A DNA stretch of 64,000 nt from NCBI GenBank assembly GCA_050313995.1, contig JBNPMM010000003.1; one strand, written 5' to 3'. A model generated the notes under the pieces. That model made no database searches and was not told the origin of the DNA. It saw only the letters and a list, made by a program, of their open reading frames with translations. The stretch is from JAUMWX01 sp023394215 (GTDB lineage Bacteria; Bacillota; Clostridia; Tissierellales; Peptoniphilaceae). Both the position numbers and the translations under genes were made by a program. Below are positions 1-8,603 of this stretch, one piece after another; position 1 is the first letter of the stretch, and every line of letters begins with the position of its first letter.

Positions 1-536
1 ACGCTATTTCCTACATTTTCCTTAAAAAGAATTATATCTTCAAAAGTAGCGCCTCCCTTGGAAAATCCTGTGGAAGTTTTTATATAATCAGCACCTGCTT
101 CTGTAACTATTTGACAAATTTTAATTTTTTCTTCCTCATTCAAAAGGCATGTTTCAACAATTACCTTTAAAGGCTTTCCCTTGCAAACGGCTTTTATATC
201 CTTAATTTCTTGGAGAACATAAGCATAATTTTTATCTTTGAACTCGTTTATGTTTATAACCATATCTATCTCGTCAGCACCATTTGCTATGGCATCCATG
301 GCTTCAAAAACCTTGCTCGCCTTTGAATTATAACCGTTCGGAAAACCTATAACCGTACAAACCTTAAGCCTTCCACCTAAATACTCGCTTGCCCTTTCAA
401 CATATACGGGCGGTATACAGACAGATGCCGTTTTGTAGGCAAGCCCCTCATCCAAAAGTTCCTTTATATCCTCCCATCCAGCTTCCTGACTGAGAAGAGT
501 ATGGTCAACCCTGCTTAATATATCTTCCAATTCCAT
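1..536 (-). CDS. deoC: deoxyribose-phosphate aldolase, C-terminus cut by window edge
   Basis: Class I aldolase of deoxynucleoside catabolism: it splits 2-deoxyribose-5-phosphate into glyceraldehyde-3-phosphate and acetaldehyde in the cytosol. The frame starts with MELEDILSRVDHTLLS and is open to the left edge, so about 178 residues are visible out of a usual 210-220. The family motifs VCIPPVYV, EIDMVIN, VETCLL and KTSTGF are present; the lysine of KTSTGF is the Schiff-base residue in the family. It follows the BMP lipoprotein gene by 15 bases on the same strand, which fits a nucleoside uptake and breakdown operon. The identification is secure; only the last part is missing. Confidence 0.95.
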   Translation of the reverse strand, partial: MELEDILSRVDHTLLSQEAGWEDIKELLDEGLAYKTASVCIPPVYVERASEYLGGRLKVCTVIGFPNGYNSKASKVFEAMDAIANGADEIDMVININEFKDKNYAYVLQEIKDIKAVCKGKPLKVIVETCLLNEEEKIKICQIVTEAGADYIKTSTGFSKGGATFEDIILFKENVGNS

Positions 537-551
537 ATTTTTCTCCTATAA

Positions 552-1628
552 TCACTTATTTTTATAGTTATCCCAAGTTTCCTTATCAAATGGTATAATT
601 TTCTTTCCTGCTGCCAAATCTCTTTGCTTTGCCATGGTCTTATCATAGACTTGCCTGGTCACTAAAGATTCATTATCTTTATATTCCGCTATCGCAAGTC
701 CTTCTTCCTTAATGCCGTATATAAGATTTTTTCCCATAAGGTCCTGACCTATATACATTTTTTTACTTATATCTTTTACAACAAAATCCATCTTTTTTAC
801 AGAAGAACTCAAAACATTTTTTGGAGCCAAATGGGACTGATCGCTATCAACACCTATTGCCAGCTTATCAGCTTCAACAGCAGCTTCTATTGTCCCTATT
901 GCCAAGGCAGGACTCGATGAATAAACTATGTCAATACCGGATTCAAACATTTTCTTTGCGACAGTTTTAGCAGCTTCTACATCGGAAAAACTATTGACAT
1001 ATTCCACCTTTAAAATAATCTCTTTACCCATTTCTTTGGAAGCATCATGAATGCCTGCCCTAAAACCGTACTCATAAGCATCATTTATATAACCCTTTAT
1101 AGAGCCTACAAAAGCGACTCTCATATTTTTTGTTGTCAACCCTGCCATATAACCCATAAGATATGCCGTTTCTTCAACCTTAAAGCCGACTCCGGTCAAA
1201 TTTTTCAATACATCCAACTTGCTTGCGGCATTTTCATTTCCAAAAACATAATCAAGAACAAAAAACTTTGTTTCAGGATTTTGCTTTGCCCCGTCCTCTG
1301 CACTTTTAGCCAAAGCCGGTCCGCAAGCCATAAGTGTCATTGGATTTTTCCTAAGTGCTCCGTTAATAAGGTATGGATAGTCTTCTTCACTTGACGCCTC
1401 AAAAAGACTTATATCCTTACCCGTTTCCTTACCATAATCACTAAGACCTTTCCATGCACTTGCATTTAATGCCCTGTCGTCAACCCCGGCTATATCAAGA
1501 ACCATGGCAATACTGTAGTCGCTGCCCTTCCCGCTACTTTTACCTACCCCTATTTTGGAACAGGCCGTCAGTAAAATAAGCAACATTCCCATAATAAAAA
1601 GCTTCTTAAGCTTATTATTAACCTTCAT
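552..1628 (-). CDS. BMP/PnrA-family substrate-binding lipoprotein (probable nucleoside ABC importer component)
   Basis: A 358-residue secreted lipoprotein. It has a Lys-rich N-terminus, a hydrophobic stretch and a lipobox ending in LTAC. The mature part reads as the Bmp/PnrA family: SIAMVLDIAGVDDRALNASA near the start, VGFKVEETAYLMGYMAG in the middle and the sugar-binding-like GVDSDQS segment later. This family binds purine or other nucleosides for ABC import. The gene for deoxyribose-phosphate aldolase follows directly, which supports nucleoside uptake feeding deoxyribose breakdown. No permease or ATPase is visible here; those genes may lie left of the window or elsewhere. A TATAAT-like -10 lies at 1658-1663 with a poorly spaced -35, so a separate promoter is possible. 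The exact ligand is inferred. Confidence 0.85.
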   Translation of the reverse strand: MKVNNKLKKLFIMGMLLILLTACSKIGVGKSSGKGSDYSIAMVLDIAGVDDRALNASAWKGLSDYGKETGKDISLFEASSEEDYPYLINGALRKNPMTLMACGPALAKSAEDGAKQNPETKFFVLDYVFGNENAASKLDVLKNLTGVGFKVEETAYLMGYMAGLTTKNMRVAFVGSIKGYINDAYEYGFRAGIHDASKEMGKEIILKVEYVNSFSDVEAAKTVAKKMFESGIDIVYSSSPALAIGTIEAAVEADKLAIGVDSDQSHLAPKNVLSSSVKKMDFVVKDISKKMYIGQDLMGKNLIYGIKEEGLAIAEYKDNESLVTRQVYDKTMAKQRDLAAGKKIIPFDKETWDNYKNK

Positions 1629-1680
1629 CTATCTTCCCCCTAATATATCAGACTTAAATTATACTATAAAAAATCAGGTA

Positions 1681-3591
1681 TCAATCTGCTAAAAGCAACC
1701 ATTCCTCAAGATATTCATCCCTCTTAAGACTTATAGCATCTATCCTCGCCTGTATCTGTCCGGCCTTTATATGGTCCTGATATACTTCAGGCCTTATAAA
1801 CTCTTCGTTAAGTTTTGAAATTTCTTCTTCAGATTCCCTAATCAAGGTTTCCAACTCTCGAATTTTCGCCTTTTGTTTCCTAATTTCCTTTTCTTCCTTC
1901 TTAATTTTTTTCTGTTCCTTGCTCGCCTTTGTCTTGTTTTCTACAAATTCAACAACTTCAAGCTTTCTTTCTTCCAGCTTTTCAAGATAATAATCATAGT
2001 TTCCGTAAAATTCCTCTATAGTATTTTTATCAAGCAATATAATCCTATCGCAAACCTTATTTAGAAAATATCTGTCGTGACTTATTATTAAAGCCGTTGC
2101 TTCATAATCCTTTAAGGCATCTTCCAAAACTTCTTTAGAATCTATATCCAAATGGTTTGTAGGCTCATCCATAAGCAAAAAATTTGAGGATGAAAGCATA
2201 AGCTTTAAAAGAGTTATCCTTGCCCGCTCTCCCCCGCTAAGATCTCCTACAAGTTTAAATATATCATCTCCTATAAACATAAACTTTGCCAAATACGCCC
2301 TTATTTCATAGTGGGTCTTATCCGGATAAGCGTCCCAGACTTCATCTATTACGGTATTTTCCTCATTTAAACCGGCTTGTTCCTGATCAAAGTATTGAGG
2401 AAACACTCCGGCTCCAAGACTTAAATCTCCGCTATCCGCCCTAAGTTTATTAAGAATTATCTTAAATATGGTAGTCTTACCGGTCCCGTTTGCACCTATA
2501 AGTCCTATCTTTTCTCCCTTATAAATATTAAAGGAAATATCCTGAAAGAGCTTTTTGTTTTCAAAAGACATGGACAGGTTTTCTACTTTAAGAACATCCT
2601 CTCCGCTCTCTCTTTGAGGAACAAATCTAAGTTTCATCTTATCATCAAAAATATCCGGCCTGTCCAATCTTTTCATCTTATCTACAAGTTTCTGCCTTGA
2701 TCTTGCCTGGGCTATTCCCCTCTTTCTAAGAGAACCCCCTGCTCTGGCAAACCTGTCTATAATCTCTTCCTGCCTTGCTATCTCCTTTTGCTGATTTTCA
2801 TAAGCCCTCTGCTGAACAATAATATCTTTCTTCCTCTGATCCATATATTTGCTATATGGCATATTATAGATATTCAACTTGCCTTTTTCCAACAAAAATA
2901 TCCTGTTCGCTATCCTTTCAAGAAAATATCTGTCGTGACTTATAAATATGAGAGCCTTCCTGCTATCCTTTAAAATACTTTCAACAAATTCTATAGTCTC
3001 CATATCCAAGTGGTTTGTAGGCTCATCCAAAAGTAAAACATCATAATTTGATATAAGAAGCTTAGCGAGTTCCAATCTTGACTTTTCCCCTCCGCTCAAA
3101 GTTGAAACCCTGTCATTAAACCTTTCTTTAGGAAATCCCATCCCCTTAAGCATGCCCTCTATTCTTGATTCATAATAGGCTCCTCCGAAATCATGGTATT
3201 CTTCTAAAAGCTTATTATACTGTATGGTAAGATTGTTAATTTCCTCAAGGTCATTATGCTTATCAGCAAGGGCAGTTTCCAAGGCCTTTAACCTATTTTC
3301 CATCTCGAAAATATATGAAAACTCATCAAGCATTTCTTCAAAAACGGTCTTTTCGCTCTTGCTGTGGACATTTTGAAGCATATACCCCAATCTATAATTA
3401 TTTTTTATATATACATTCCCCTCATAAGAATCAATCCTGCCTGTCAAGATGTTGAACAAAGTAGTCTTTCCGGCTCCGTTGGGGCCAACTATGCCTATCT
3501 TATCTCCCGGTTCCAAATTAAAACTTATATCTGAGAAAATTTCATTTATTCCAAAACTTTTTCCTAATTTACTAACTGTTATTTCAGCCAT
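1681..3591 (-). CDS. ABC-F family ATPase (YdiF/Uup-like)
   Basis: A soluble tandem ABC ATPase of about 636 residues with no membrane segments, so an ABC-F protein that acts on ribosomes rather than a transporter. Domain 1 has Walker A GPNGAGKTT, signature LSGGEKSRLELAK and Walker B LLLDEPTNHLD. A charged linker follows, then domain 2 with GANGTGKTT, LSGGERARITLLK and LLMDEPTNHLD. The last roughly 100 residues are Lys/Glu-rich and probably coiled-coil, as in YdiF/Uup. I take the ATG at 3591 because GAGGTGG lies five bases upstream and the likely -10 (3608-3613) overlaps the longer frame. The ydiF gene is near rex in Bacillus, as here. The exact role (translation factor or antibiotic resistance) cannot be told from sequence. 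Confidence 0.9.
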   Translation of the reverse strand: MAEITVSKLGKSFGINEIFSDISFNLEPGDKIGIVGPNGAGKTTLFNILTGRIDSYEGNVYIKNNYRLGYMLQNVHSKSEKTVFEEMLDEFSYIFEMENRLKALETALADKHNDLEEINNLTIQYNKLLEEYHDFGGAYYESRIEGMLKGMGFPKERFNDRVSTLSGGEKSRLELAKLLISNYDVLLLDEPTNHLDMETIEFVESILKDSRKALIFISHDRYFLERIANRIFLLEKGKLNIYNMPYSKYMDQRKKDIIVQQRAYENQQKEIARQEEIIDRFARAGGSLRKRGIAQARSRQKLVDKMKRLDRPDIFDDKMKLRFVPQRESGEDVLKVENLSMSFENKKLFQDISFNIYKGEKIGLIGANGTGKTTIFKIILNKLRADSGDLSLGAGVFPQYFDQEQAGLNEENTVIDEVWDAYPDKTHYEIRAYLAKFMFIGDDIFKLVGDLSGGERARITLLKLMLSSSNFLLMDEPTNHLDIDSKEVLEDALKDYEATALIISHDRYFLNKVCDRIILLDKNTIEEFYGNYDYYLEKLEERKLEVVEFVENKTKASKEQKKIKKEEKEIRKQKAKIRELETLIRESEEEISKLNEEFIRPEVYQDHIKAGQIQARIDAISLKRDEYLEEWLLLAD

Positions 3592-3607
3592 ATTCCACCT
3601 CAAAAAC

Positions 3608-3616
3608 ATTATACCA
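3608..3616 (-). promoter_or_regulatory. extended -10 promoter of the ABC-F gene
   Basis: Read on the minus strand this is TGGTATAAT, an extended -10 box about 17 bases upstream of the chosen ATG at 3591. No good -35 is visible. It lies over the codons of a longer upstream frame, which argues for the shorter start. Confidence 0.45.
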
Positions 3617-3644
3617 TTTATGCAATTAGGATAAAATAAGTAAC

Positions 3645-3840
3645 TTAGTTCTTCTTGGTTAGCCTTTTTATAGAAATTATCAGGGCAAAATATGCGAGTG
3701 ACAATAAGACTATTATGAAAAAGTCAAAAGTCGGATAAAAAGAAGGCCCCTCAATACCCCTTAAGCTTAAAACCTTACAATAAATAATATTTAAAATTAA
3801 AAATGCCGCAGAGCAGCTTAAAACTGCCCTACAGCACCAT
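3645..3840 (-). pseudogene. small two-helix membrane protein frame, interrupted by a +1 frameshift
   Basis: Five bases after the rex stop there is an ATG (3840) that reads ATG GTG CTG and then TAG. Skipping one base gives an open frame of 61 residues down to a TAA at 3645. It contains two hydrophobic stretches (AVLSCSAAFLILNIIYC and FFIIVLLSLAYFALIISI) and a Lys-rich end RLTKKN. In the longer frame no ATG, GTG or TTG occurs near the N-terminus, so the gene only makes sense if it began at the ATG and suffered one base insertion, if there is a sequencing error, or if ribosomes shift. The coherent membrane-protein composition suggests it was once, or still is, coding. I do not recognise the family. 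Confidence 0.4.
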
Positions 3841-3844
3841 TTTC

Positions 3845-4474
3845 TTAATATTGATCGTAATTTCCCATATAGTAAATCAATGAATACAAAGATTCACTTA
3901 AATGAACATTTTCTACAGGAATTGCAGCCTTAACTACTACATCAGTAGGCGCAAAGTTCCAAATACCCTTAACTTGTCCATCTTCGATTATGTCACAAAT
4001 TTCTTGAGCAGCATCAACAGGCACTGCCAAAACAAGAATGTCTATAGGATGTTTTTTAATATAATCCTTAAACTTCTTAATAGGGTCTACCTTAACCCCT
4101 GCAATTTCTCCGGCTTTTTCAGCCACATCAAATACCTTAACAACATCAAATTCCTTACAATCAAATCCCTTATAATTGTAGATAGCTTGTCCTATATGAC
4201 CAAATCCAACTATGGCTACCTTATAGGCCTTATCCAAACCTATAATGTTTGTAATGGACTTTTTCAAATCCCCTACCTTGTAACCGTATCCTTGTTGTCC
4301 AAATCCTCCAAAATGATTTAAATCCTGTCTGATTTGAGAAGCAGTGAAGCCGGTTTGCTCACTTAATTGTTGTGATGAAATTTTTTCCATCCCGCTGTTT
4401 TCAATTGTTGACAAGTGTCTAAAATACTTAGGAAGTCTCCTAACAACTGCTGATGATATCTTATTTGTTTTCAT
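3845..4474 (-). CDS. rex: redox-sensing transcriptional repressor Rex
   Basis: DNA-binding repressor that senses the NADH/NAD+ ratio and controls fermentation and anaerobic energy genes. The 209-residue protein has an N-terminal winged helix (ISSAVVRRLPKYFRHL, then QLSEQTGFTASQIRQDLNHFG) and a Rossmann NADH-binding core with VAIVGFGHIGQAI, ending with the swapped C-terminal helix ESLYSLIYYM. The length is normal for Rex. I choose the ATG at 4474 because AGGGG precedes it by a few bases; the upstream ATG codons lie on the ribosome-binding site itself. Its own consensus promoter lies just upstream. In this anaerobe it would be a natural regulator of butyrate-type and reductase genes, but no target in the window is proven. 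Confidence 0.95.
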   Translation of the reverse strand: MKTNKISSAVVRRLPKYFRHLSTIENSGMEKISSQQLSEQTGFTASQIRQDLNHFGGFGQQGYGYKVGDLKKSITNIIGLDKAYKVAIVGFGHIGQAIYNYKGFDCKEFDVVKVFDVAEKAGEIAGVKVDPIKKFKDYIKKHPIDILVLAVPVDAAQEICDIIEDGQVKGIWNFAPTDVVVKAAIPVENVHLSESLYSLIYYMGNYDQY

Positions 4475-4507
4475 AACCCCTCCCATCATCTCTATTAGTT
4501 ACTAAGT

Positions 4508-4536
4508 ATTATATTGCAATCTTATACTATTGTCAA
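4508..4536 (-). promoter_or_regulatory. consensus sigma-A promoter of rex
   Basis: On the minus strand TTGACA (4531-4536), 17 bases of spacer and TATAAT (4508-4513) match the vegetative consensus exactly. Transcription would begin near 4500, about 27 bases before the rex ATG. A TTAACAA half-site lies further upstream at 4571-4577. Confidence 0.85.
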
Positions 4537-4607
4537 TAAAAAAACACTAAAAAATCGCTATTTTTATATATTAACAATCTTTTTACTCCATTTTTTATAA
4601 ATTTAGA

Positions 4608-5672
4608 CTAAAAATAATCCTTTTCGCTCAATTTAGGAAGAATTACTGTAAACTTTGAGCCTTGACCAAGCTTACTTTCGAGGCTGACACTGCCCTTATG
4701 ATAAAGGGCTATATTCTTTACCAAAGACAAACCCAGTCCTGTTCCGGTTTTATTTCCTCTTGATTTATCCACTACATAAAATCTTTCAAAAACCCTTTCC
4801 TGCTCACTTTCTCCTATTCCTATACCGTTGTCTTCAACAGTCAAAGTGATGTTTTTCTTATCCTCAAAAACATCTATGTTTATAAAAGCGTCTTCTCCTC
4901 TTGAATATTTAACGGCATTTGATACAAGATTTGCAACCAAATCCCCTATGAGCTTCTTGTTGCCGTAAAACTTTATCTTATTGGGCTTATAGCTGCAAAC
5001 TATACCTTTATCCTTCATCGCCTTTACCATAGAATCTATAATCTCTTCAACAATATCCGAAAATTCAAAATAGGAAAGACTATCTGTCTTTATATAATTG
5101 TTATCAATTTTAGAAAGCTCTATAGTTTCATTTATCAATCTTAAAAGCCTATTGCCTTCATCATTTATAATCTGAGCAAATCTCTTTATCTCTTCATCTT
5201 TAGCCATCCCGTTGGCTATCATTTCAGCATACCCGTTTATAGATGTAAGCGGAGATTTCAACTCATGACTCACATTTGCTGAAAATTCTTTTCTAACGCC
5301 GGAACTGTATCTAAGCCTGTCAAGGCCTTGCTTTATACTGCTTATATCATAATCATATTTTCTCAAATATGCCAATATCTCCTCTTCCGCTTCAATATCG
5401 AGATACTGCCTGTCAGGACTTACATTGTTCAAAATTATATTTGAAATATAAGCAACAAAGCTGTCAACGGGTTTCAATGCCCTGCTTATAATCCTATAAG
5501 ACAGTTCATTTGCCATAAGGGGAATAATTACAACAAACAGTGAAATCAAAGCTATGGTTTCAACCATATTTTCAAGGGGATTAATTTTATAAAAATAAAA
5601 AACTATAGCAATGACAAGCAGAAAAAATACGGCTAAAGCAAAACAAATGTTAAAAAACAGTTTCTTTTTCAA
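4608..5672 (-). CDS. phoR: sensor histidine kinase of the phosphate regulon
   Basis: Membrane-bound kinase of 354 residues, last gene of the pst-pho operon. Two transmembrane helices (about residues 9-29 and 39-58) are separated by a very short loop, so there is no real extracellular sensor domain. This fits PhoR proteins that read the Pst transporter and PhoU instead of ligand. The H-box VSHELKSPLTS carries the phosphorylated His at residue 136; the N, G1 and G2 boxes (LVSNAVKYS, VEDNGIGIG, GTGLGLSLVK) form the ATPase. It is one base downstream of the regulator gene, so translation is probably coupled. The symbol rests mainly on the operon context. Confidence 0.9.
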   Translation of the reverse strand: MKKKLFFNICFALAVFFLLVIAIVFYFYKINPLENMVETIALISLFVVIIPLMANELSYRIISRALKPVDSFVAYISNIILNNVSPDRQYLDIEAEEEILAYLRKYDYDISSIKQGLDRLRYSSGVRKEFSANVSHELKSPLTSINGYAEMIANGMAKDEEIKRFAQIINDEGNRLLRLINETIELSKIDNNYIKTDSLSYFEFSDIVEEIIDSMVKAMKDKGIVCSYKPNKIKFYGNKKLIGDLVANLVSNAVKYSRGEDAFINIDVFEDKKNITLTVEDNGIGIGESEQERVFERFYVVDKSRGNKTGTGLGLSLVKNIALYHKGSVSLESKLGQGSKFTVILPKLSEKDYF

Positions 5673-5673
5673 A

Positions 5674-6354
5674 TTATTCTCCTAACTTATATCCTATATT
5701 TCTGACCGTTCTGATAAAATCTCTCTTATCGCCAAGCTTATGCCTCAAACTCTTTATATGAACATCAACCGTTCTCGTCTCCCCTGAATAGTCAAATCCC
5801 CAAACCTCGGTTACCAGTCTGTCTCTGCTTAAAACTATACCTATATTCTCCATGAAAAAATAGAGAAGCTCGAATTCCTTATATGTAAGGTCTATCTTTT
5901 CTTCCCCAAGATAAACCTCTCTCTTATTAAGATCCATATATATGCCCCGATACTCCAAAATAGAATTTGGATTTTCAAAACTTTCGGGTCGCCTTCTTAA
6001 TATAGCCTTTATCCTGGAAATAGTTTCCAAAACTCCAAAGGGCTTTGTTATATAATCATCCGCTCCCATATCCAGGCCCTTCACCTTATCATACTCGTTA
6101 TTTTTAGCGGTTAAGATGATTACCGGCAGGTCGAAATATTTTTTACTTCCACGGATTTTTTTCAAAATCTCGTATCCGTCCTCTCCCTCCAGCATAAGGT
6201 CAAGAATTGCAAGGGAAAAAGAACCGTCTTCCAAGTGCTTAAAAAAATCCTGAGCCTCTTGTACACCCACAGCTCTAAAACCGTTGTTATTTAATGCATA
6301 TACCAGCAATTCTCTTATATTGATGTCATCCTCAACCACTATTATACTTTGCAT
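5674..6354 (-). CDS. phoB: OmpR/PhoB-family response regulator of the phosphate regulon
   Basis: A 226-residue regulator with an N-terminal receiver (acidic pair VVEDD near residue 8, phosphorylation site Asp52 in LAILDLMLEGEDG, Lys in PVIILTAKNN) and a C-terminal winged helix (TRTVDVHIKSLRHKLG, RTVRNIGYKL). It is placed after phoU and before the kinase, the usual phosphate-regulon arrangement. The likely target is the 11-bp-phased TTTACA repeat ahead of pstS (10500-10538), giving autoregulation of the whole operon. In Bacillus the same protein is called PhoP; the name follows function inferred from context. Confidence 0.92.
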   Translation of the reverse strand: MQSIIVVEDDINIRELLVYALNNNGFRAVGVQEAQDFFKHLEDGSFSLAILDLMLEGEDGYEILKKIRGSKKYFDLPVIILTAKNNEYDKVKGLDMGADDYITKPFGVLETISRIKAILRRRPESFENPNSILEYRGIYMDLNKREVYLGEEKIDLTYKEFELLYFFMENIGIVLSRDRLVTEVWGFDYSGETRTVDVHIKSLRHKLGDKRDFIRTVRNIGYKLGE

Positions 6355-6362
6355 GCCGTCTC

Positions 6363-7016
6363 CTAATCTTTAAATTTGTATTCTCCGGTCAAAGAATAAT
6401 ATACCCTTCTTGCTATATTTGAAGCATGGTCCCCTATCCTCTCAAGATACTTGGCAATCATAAACATATCCAAACTGTTTTTGGTATCGACCAAATCACT
6501 TTTTATATCCTCAATGACCTCTTCCCTAACCTTTGTGAAATACGAGTCCACCTCATCATCTCTATCCAAAACCTCCAAGATCAGATCTACATCCGCATTT
6601 ACATAAGCTTTCATAGCATCATTTACCATACTTATAGTGATTTTTGCCATCTCAACCAAAGAGCCCAAGTCCTCCGACTTATAGGAACGCCTGTTCAGCT
6701 TTATATTCAAGGCTGAAATATCTGCCGCCTGATCGCCTATTCTTTCAAGGTCGGTAAGCATCTTAAGTGCAGAAGTGACAAACCTTAAATCCGATGCTAC
6801 GGGTTGTTCTCTTAGCAACAAAGACATACATATCGCTTCCAACTCATTTTCCTTGGCGTTTATTTTGCTATCGGACTCAACAACATCCCTTGCCAAGGTT
6901 TCATCCTTGTTGATAAGCGCCCTTACGGATTGACTTATAGCACCGGCCACCATATTCCCCATAAGTATCATTTCCTTATGCAATATATCCAAACTTTTTT
7001 CAAATTGTCTTCTCAT
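6363..7016 (-). CDS. phoU: phosphate-signalling protein PhoU
   Basis: A 217-residue helical protein made of two PhoU repeats. It is thought to link the PstSCAB transporter with the kinase and dampen signalling when phosphate is plentiful. The typical motifs are there: LHKEMILMGNMV near the N-terminus, ESDSKINAKENELE, PVASDLRFVTSALKMLTDLERIGDQA and in the second half MIAKYLERIGDHASNIA. The two E-R-I-G-D sites are the metal-binding motifs of the family. It lies 10 bases after pstB and 8 before phoB, within one transcription unit. Confidence 0.95.
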   Translation of the reverse strand: MRRQFEKSLDILHKEMILMGNMVAGAISQSVRALINKDETLARDVVESDSKINAKENELEAICMSLLLREQPVASDLRFVTSALKMLTDLERIGDQAADISALNIKLNRRSYKSEDLGSLVEMAKITISMVNDAMKAYVNADVDLILEVLDRDDEVDSYFTKVREEVIEDIKSDLVDTKNSLDMFMIAKYLERIGDHASNIARRVYYSLTGEYKFKD

Positions 7017-7026
7017 GTCTCCCCCA

Positions 7027-7779
7027 TCAACCGAATCTTCCTGTTATATAATTTTCTGTTCTTTGGTCTTTGGGTTTTGAAAAAAGCTCAATAGTATTAT
7101 TAAATTCTATAAGATCTCCCAAGTAGAAAAATGCCGTATAATCCGAAACCCTTGTGGCCTGTTGCATATTGTGAGTAACTATCACAATGGTATAATCTTC
7201 TTTCAATTCAAATATCAACTCCTCTATCTTAGCCGTTGATATGGGATCTAAAGCCGAGGTGGGCTCATCAAGTAAAATTACCTTAGGCTGAATAGCTATA
7301 GCTCTGGCTATACAAATCCTCTGCTGCTGCCCTCCCGAAAGGGCTATGGCCGATTTATTAAGCTTATCCTTAACTTCATCCCATATAGCCGCCTTTCTCA
7401 AGGAAGTTTCTACAATTTCATCCAAGTCTTTTTTATTTCTTATTCCATGAGTTCTGGGTCCAAATGCTACATTATCATATATTGACTTAGGAAAGGGGTT
7501 GGGTCTTTGAAAAACCATACCTATATCTTTCCTAAGCCTGTATTCATCATAATCTTTATATATATCCCTACCCTCTAACAATATATTACCATCTTTGTGA
7601 AATGAATCAACCAAATCATTCATACGATTTATTGATTTCAAAAGGGTTGATTTACCGCAACCCGAAGGCCCTATAAAGGCTGTAACCTTATTTTCCTCTA
7701 TCTCCATGCCTACATCTTTAAGAGCATGAAAATCCCCATAATAAACATTAAATTTATCTATACTTATTACACTATTCAT
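7027..7779 (-). CDS. pstB: phosphate ABC transporter ATPase PstB
   Basis: The 250-residue ATPase that powers phosphate uptake through PstC/PstA. Walker A is GPSGCGKST, the Q-loop MVFQRPNPFP is typical of PstB, the signature is LSGGQQQRICIARA and Walker B is VILLDEPTSALD, followed by the H-loop IVTHNMQQA. Length is standard. The start codon overlaps the end of pstA by four bases (ATGA), so the two are translationally coupled. Confidence 0.97.
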   Translation of the reverse strand: MNSVISIDKFNVYYGDFHALKDVGMEIEENKVTAFIGPSGCGKSTLLKSINRMNDLVDSFHKDGNILLEGRDIYKDYDEYRLRKDIGMVFQRPNPFPKSIYDNVAFGPRTHGIRNKKDLDEIVETSLRKAAIWDEVKDKLNKSAIALSGGQQQRICIARAIAIQPKVILLDEPTSALDPISTAKIEELIFELKEDYTIVIVTHNMQQATRVSDYTAFFYLGDLIEFNNTIELFSKPKDQRTENYITGRFG

Positions 7780-8603
7780 TCATTCCTCCCAAGCCTGTTC
7801 CCCATTATAGTTGAAAGGCCGTTGATTATTATTACAAACACCAATAAAACAAAGGCTGTCGCATAGGCTTCATTTATATAAAGAGCTTCTCCCTGTGCCA
7901 TGTACATGCGTATAGCCAAACTTGACCCCGAATTCATAAGCCCTGCAACTTGAGCTGTTGTCCCTGCTGTAAATATAAGTGCTGCTGTTTCCCCGAAGAT
8001 CCTTCCTATAGCCAAAATTATCCCTGAAAAAATACCATTCACGGCGGATGGCAACACCACATTAAATACTGTCCTCAGTTTCCTTGCACCAAGCCCGTAG
8101 CTTGCCTCTCTGTAAGAATTATCGACTGCCAACAAAGCTTCTTCGGTAGCCCTTATTATCAGAGGTAAAACCATGATTGACATGGTAAGACCCCCTGCCA
8201 AAATTGAATAGCCCATTCCCAAGCTTATATTAAATAAAATATATCCGAAAAGCCCATAGACTATTGAAGGTATCCCTTGTAGAGTCTCTGTAGTAAGCCT
8301 AACAAGTTTAATAAAGCTGTTACCGGGCTTTGCGTACTCAACCATATATATGGCCGAAAAAACTCCTGTCGGAATGGCTATAAACAGGGTTAATACTATA
8401 ATTGTAAGCGTGTTTATTATAGATGGCAGCATGGATTGATTTTTTTGTGTGAATGTTAGTGAAAATAGGCTTGCCTTCAAATATGGAAGCCCTCTTAAGA
8501 TAATATGCCCCACTATTAAAATTAAGCTTGAAAATACGAATACGGCTGAAAAAAGGGTGAAAATCCTTACCGCATATGAAAATACCTTTTGTTTTTTATT
8601 CAT
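7776..8603 (-). CDS. pstA: phosphate ABC transporter permease PstA
   Basis: Integral membrane permease with about six transmembrane helices and the cytoplasmic EAA-like loop (EALLAVDNSYREASYGLGARKLRT) that contacts PstB. The frame could begin at a TTG at 8606, but I choose the ATG at 8603 because it overlaps the pstC stop by one to four bases as in other coupled pst genes. Together with PstC it forms the phosphate channel. Normal length, about 275 residues. Confidence 0.95.
   Translation of the reverse strand: MNKKQKVFSYAVRIFTLFSAVFVFSSLILIVGHIILRGLPYLKASLFSLTFTQKNQSMLPSIINTLTIIVLTLFIAIPTGVFSAIYMVEYAKPGNSFIKLVRLTTETLQGIPSIVYGLFGYILFNISLGMGYSILAGGLTMSIMVLPLIIRATEEALLAVDNSYREASYGLGARKLRTVFNVVLPSAVNGIFSGIILAIGRIFGETAALIFTAGTTAQVAGLMNSGSSLAIRMYMAQGEALYINEAYATAFVLLVFVIIINGLSTIMGNRLGRNE

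Noticed and set aside
4571..4577. TTAACAA half-site upstream of rex as a Rex operator
   Set aside because: Only one half matches; the other half (ATTTTTA) is poor and the site lies 35 bases upstream of the -35. Not strong enough to annotate.
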